A DNA stretch of 39,281 nucleotides from a virus: IMG/VR virus record IMGVR_UViG_3300035698_002686, positions 1 through 39,281 of that record. The stretch is one strand, 5' to 3'. The notes under the pieces are model-generated. The model had not been told where the DNA came from. It saw only the letters and a list, made by a program, of their open reading frames with translations, and did no database searches. Positions 38,801 through 39,281 of the stretch are shown here, in pieces. The position numbers and the translations under genes are program-made. Position 1 is the stretch's first letter, and each line of letters begins with the position of its first letter.

Positions 38801-39267
38801 CGGAGTACCGGCGGCGGACCGCCGAAGTCAAACGTGTGGCCCTGTACCTTGTCTGTCCCGTAGGCTTCCGCGAATTTGCCGAACTGCCGCTGCCCCATAT
38901 CGAACATCGTAGACAGGCGGGTGTCGTACTCCGATTCTTCGATGGTCACTCTGAGCCCGCCGTCCTCGAACCCAATGTCGTGGACCGAACCGCCGAGCAT
39001 GCCGAGCGTGAACTTCGGCGTCAGCCCGGACACTTCCTGCGAGGCATTCAACAGGGCCTCGCGCATCGGGGGTGTTAGTGGCGCCTCGCGGATCGCTTGC
39101 TCCAACTCGCCCTTGATCTCCGCGACCCGGGCCTTGTCGCCGGCAATCTGCGCTGTCTGGATTGCTTCCAGCTTCGGGATACTGTTGGGGACCAGCCTGA
39201 ATAGCTGCGGTAGCTTGTCCTGTGCGTACAGGCTCAGGTTGTCCGCAACGCGGACCGCGGACGTCAT
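32854..39267 (-). CDS. Giant modular protein of unknown function, 2137 aa
   Basis: ATG 39267 follows AGAAGGA at suitable spacing. The frame remains open for the few codons to the window edge, so a longer upstream start cannot be excluded. The protein is rich in Lys, Ala, Glu and Asp with no membrane segment. Visible parts: an N-terminal region to about 235; HKYIKR (from 242) followed by NARGKQSYRYWYS; a small beta-rich element (HYHISKVDADKGMITVKHDE) near 285-305; a winged-helix-like stretch near 800-865 (KALVAAGLAERTG, YRLTPKGVEMATAWGY); long charged helices; and C-terminal small domains near 1880-1950. About seven TAA[DEQ][KR]M-type elements separate the segments. No enzyme is recognised. 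Its position next to a DarB-like gene and the head module suggests an internal, possibly ejected or processed, virion protein. Confidence 0.72.
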   Translation of the reverse strand: MTSAVRVADNLSLYAQDKLPQLFRLVPNSIPKLEAIQTAQIAGDKARVAEIKGELEQAIREAPLTPPMREALLNASQEVSGLTPKFTLGMLGGSVHDIGFEDGGLRVTIEESEYDTRLSTMFDMGQRQFGKFAEAYGTDKVQGHTFDFGGPPPVLRGRITKDPSEPWKPPARAKKGPDEAAKSWRIPEPIGGNQAAAMVGRMNMAKAMVNRDALALGEIPDGAVLIAIEVDEDLRLVKGASHKYIKRTPYTNARGKQSYRYWYSVPGTKHGIVHSEHLKVGSSFKAHGGHYHISKVDADKGMITVKHDESGNIINMTEANLRTLMHYEQRDSLTARHRRLRGEVDASQKHGSTKQKAGRLKDLADHERVYGAPEKTAGEVTLAGAEQSIKGLERRGGIPAADAKALVQALKDGEWADAAKLAGAVEREYDRKTVLGIVDKLHDAYLHESVAAARKGTAADRMKAAPQTEPPARTTGVKGGEAGKGPKIRMGGFGGGWIKDTLADKYLEDDSPEGDTAREIAAAAGKGVLTLPSDPKDMQRWADFLTQESNGEDENSTEHKRRGETEEAGYSSKTSLGLTRLWQRVNAEIDKAREPAPTGKGAEGETPKPEAPKAQSVARSVSEAAEAAGVGHLVKFDGFVAAPLARAALKDFGSGVANSAGKWGIVSGKPRTARGEVWDGDTPSYTSGGALIGSIRPPRSAAEARKVVRAALQGAVERITAESSYYNPDMSNEAERDKRNEALREKRKQLTSGVNNAVRSMSEALEAEIRTPDAAPKPTAADKMTAADGPAKPTGMASTLLAILSNRRSEDGPGASSGVSSAGEKKAAKALVAAGLAERTGADRKAGTQDYRLTPKGVEMATAWGYEPDKKAADDSYTVDDTLQYAPEMKPPESYKTEGDIRDAMKRHKAISDSLVMLPLDWSDADKAKADKARRAHAEHTVALAGRIAALKTPKPTAAEKMGAAADTALGADAGASRAAKLKEWKAVDAEFLSARPDTDAQQKVRNAGDAAGTATLRQAAKDWERSAAAMDRWAALAGQLSDGDAQLTSGESTGFPRPVSKKAIANVKKMADADRALAGNWGKKAAGQEKATAATAVVAEKMKAESKAAAKLRGAASGAKEQAKRVSRTGDIFGATKPRRDGGPVTAIDRATGQVVTGREGVNMLNQRLAQWRAHERFLRDTDRGALADEALGKITDIQGQIRRLHEAGAHRTPGGGSKQSEAFTTAHHTLASEMAHALKIKAAAEANEGYHGFYGADADEKEKAYTDALNEHVESLESEIRTAGPEAESHDTIVTPSEHDMIVEEGKSANAAKDPLDDLSWRDSSLHTGGNTPHEDRANLAIELHDSAVLDSDFMAPGKYRKDGIEDALAESENAHDTHMERGGRYADKLREHATGLAKYAEKFRIGPNAQAAREAASAISEAGVDARDGYLSQSVAMHGHEDDAVAAGAKPEHSPAQVTTVAVEKAVKANKLTDAQAKAVYWAAGIEPPENPDPNVAAKDDRTAAQKMKAAAGGGEPEYVTASVGEGGKATVRKHRTKAAAERYIEKLSEADSRNTSMGPILEGETLAEAKARVKGHLEPEDPEAKRAASDEYAAGKQAAKAGRFGADHPSTQGDRTVVAMTAAMEGASETDRAALRALQGRVNAAASNLRTYESTGDERFLTDSARALRDKGAAKFMQDERPKTLTKEAVTALLGTPPATKPTPTPAPAPDGAGGGPATRKGTAADRMKAAAVAAPKQAPKVDPLAAEFAAFGGKMPTFDDDDEEAEPAARTVVKDATADVTTDKGAAAHGRAVARVEKMAAMVAKPGKGKKGKTYAPAVAEKLRAIAAKLSAGGPGMPAADRDAAIAEAEGVVQAANVEGAAAKMKAAGEKAAAKTGAEPVPEGWGEKATHQITKADNGVGWDQEYEGHRKGNYIVEKIEDDGRWSVVHAGSGLTLGSPAFTLSDATKRAEYMEQHAPNASAAKTLDATQNHGEESKVAADGAEQIGKHAPPADPARKTWSKKAWASVSDGTDRKNVRGMQRKGFVVSEDRRVYGPNGDMAPVRFRNATAAKKMATVLADKHPDLHDEIGDRDHWIAKIKADKGFAQLVDDSQPEIPRWKNEASFVDWYHDPEYRESNTAKSEYYRDSEPTL
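34064..34100 (-). repeat. 37-bp exact repeat encoding RKGTAADRMKAA (copy 2)
   Basis: Identical to 37874-37910. Related but diverged elements lie at about 36905-36950, 36370-36415, 35945-35985, 34725-34765 and 33640-33680. Confidence 0.93.
37874..37910 (-). repeat. 37-bp exact repeat encoding RKGTAADRMKAA (copy 1)
   Basis: Identical to 34064-34100, in the same frame, about 1270 residues apart in the 2137-aa protein. Flanking bases differ at once on both sides. Confidence 0.93.
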
Positions 39268-39281
39268 CGCATCCTTCTGCC

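Noticed and set aside
1-39281. tRNA, rRNA, integrase, insertion sequence or att site
   Set aside because: None was seen. All strands and spacers are accounted for by virion genes, and no cloverleaf-like stretch or transposase motif was noticed.

Overview
The window is a high-GC tailed-phage (or prophage) structural region. Every credible gene is on the minus strand, so the biological order runs from the right edge (39281) to the left edge (1). A tail sheath gene, a tube gene and baseplate J/V/hub-type genes point to a contractile-tailed (myovirus-like) member of the Caudoviricetes. The host cannot be named: there are no tRNAs, bacterial genes, integrase or attachment sites. Strong Shine-Dalgarno (SD) sequences, GTG starts and dense 4-nt overlaps indicate a bacterial host with GC-rich DNA.

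In transcription order: (1) 39267-25019 holds two giant adjacent genes, a 2137-aa Lys/Ala/Glu-rich modular protein of unknown function and a 2608-aa N6-adenine methyltransferase plus SNF2-type helicase resembling phage P1 DarB. (2) 25009-24178 has two small unknown genes. (3) 24159-18152 is the head module: portal, a small overlapping gene, Mu gpF-like minor head protein, prohead protease with a probable nested scaffold, and major capsid protein with an Ig/FN3-like insertion. (4) 18069-14158 has a 943-aa beta-helix protein and two tandem paralogous proteins, probably head decoration or collar components. (5) 14149-10635 is the neck: connector-like protein, Cys4 protein, gp10/gpG-like protein and a candidate tail terminator. 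(6) 10625-5398 is the tail: sheath, tube, chaperone candidate and tape measure. (7) 5394-1 is the baseplate: hub, spike, an unknown baseplate protein and baseplate J, which is cut by the left edge.

Genes are packed almost without gaps. The only notable spacers are at 21044-21161, 18070-18151 and 15181-15237, and the last two contain strong GC-rich hairpins that bracket the beta-helix gene. No terminase, lysis, replication or integration gene is present, so the right-hand neighbour should contain terminase and early genes.

The most unusual part is the giant-gene pair directly before the portal gene. The 2137-aa protein carries about seven copies of a short TAA[DEQ][KR]M-type motif between otherwise distinct segments. 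Both giant proteins have an HKYI[KR]R element, and the second is a methylase-helicase. My working inference is that they are internal virion proteins delivered with the DNA to protect it from host restriction. The motif may be a processing, packaging or linker signal.
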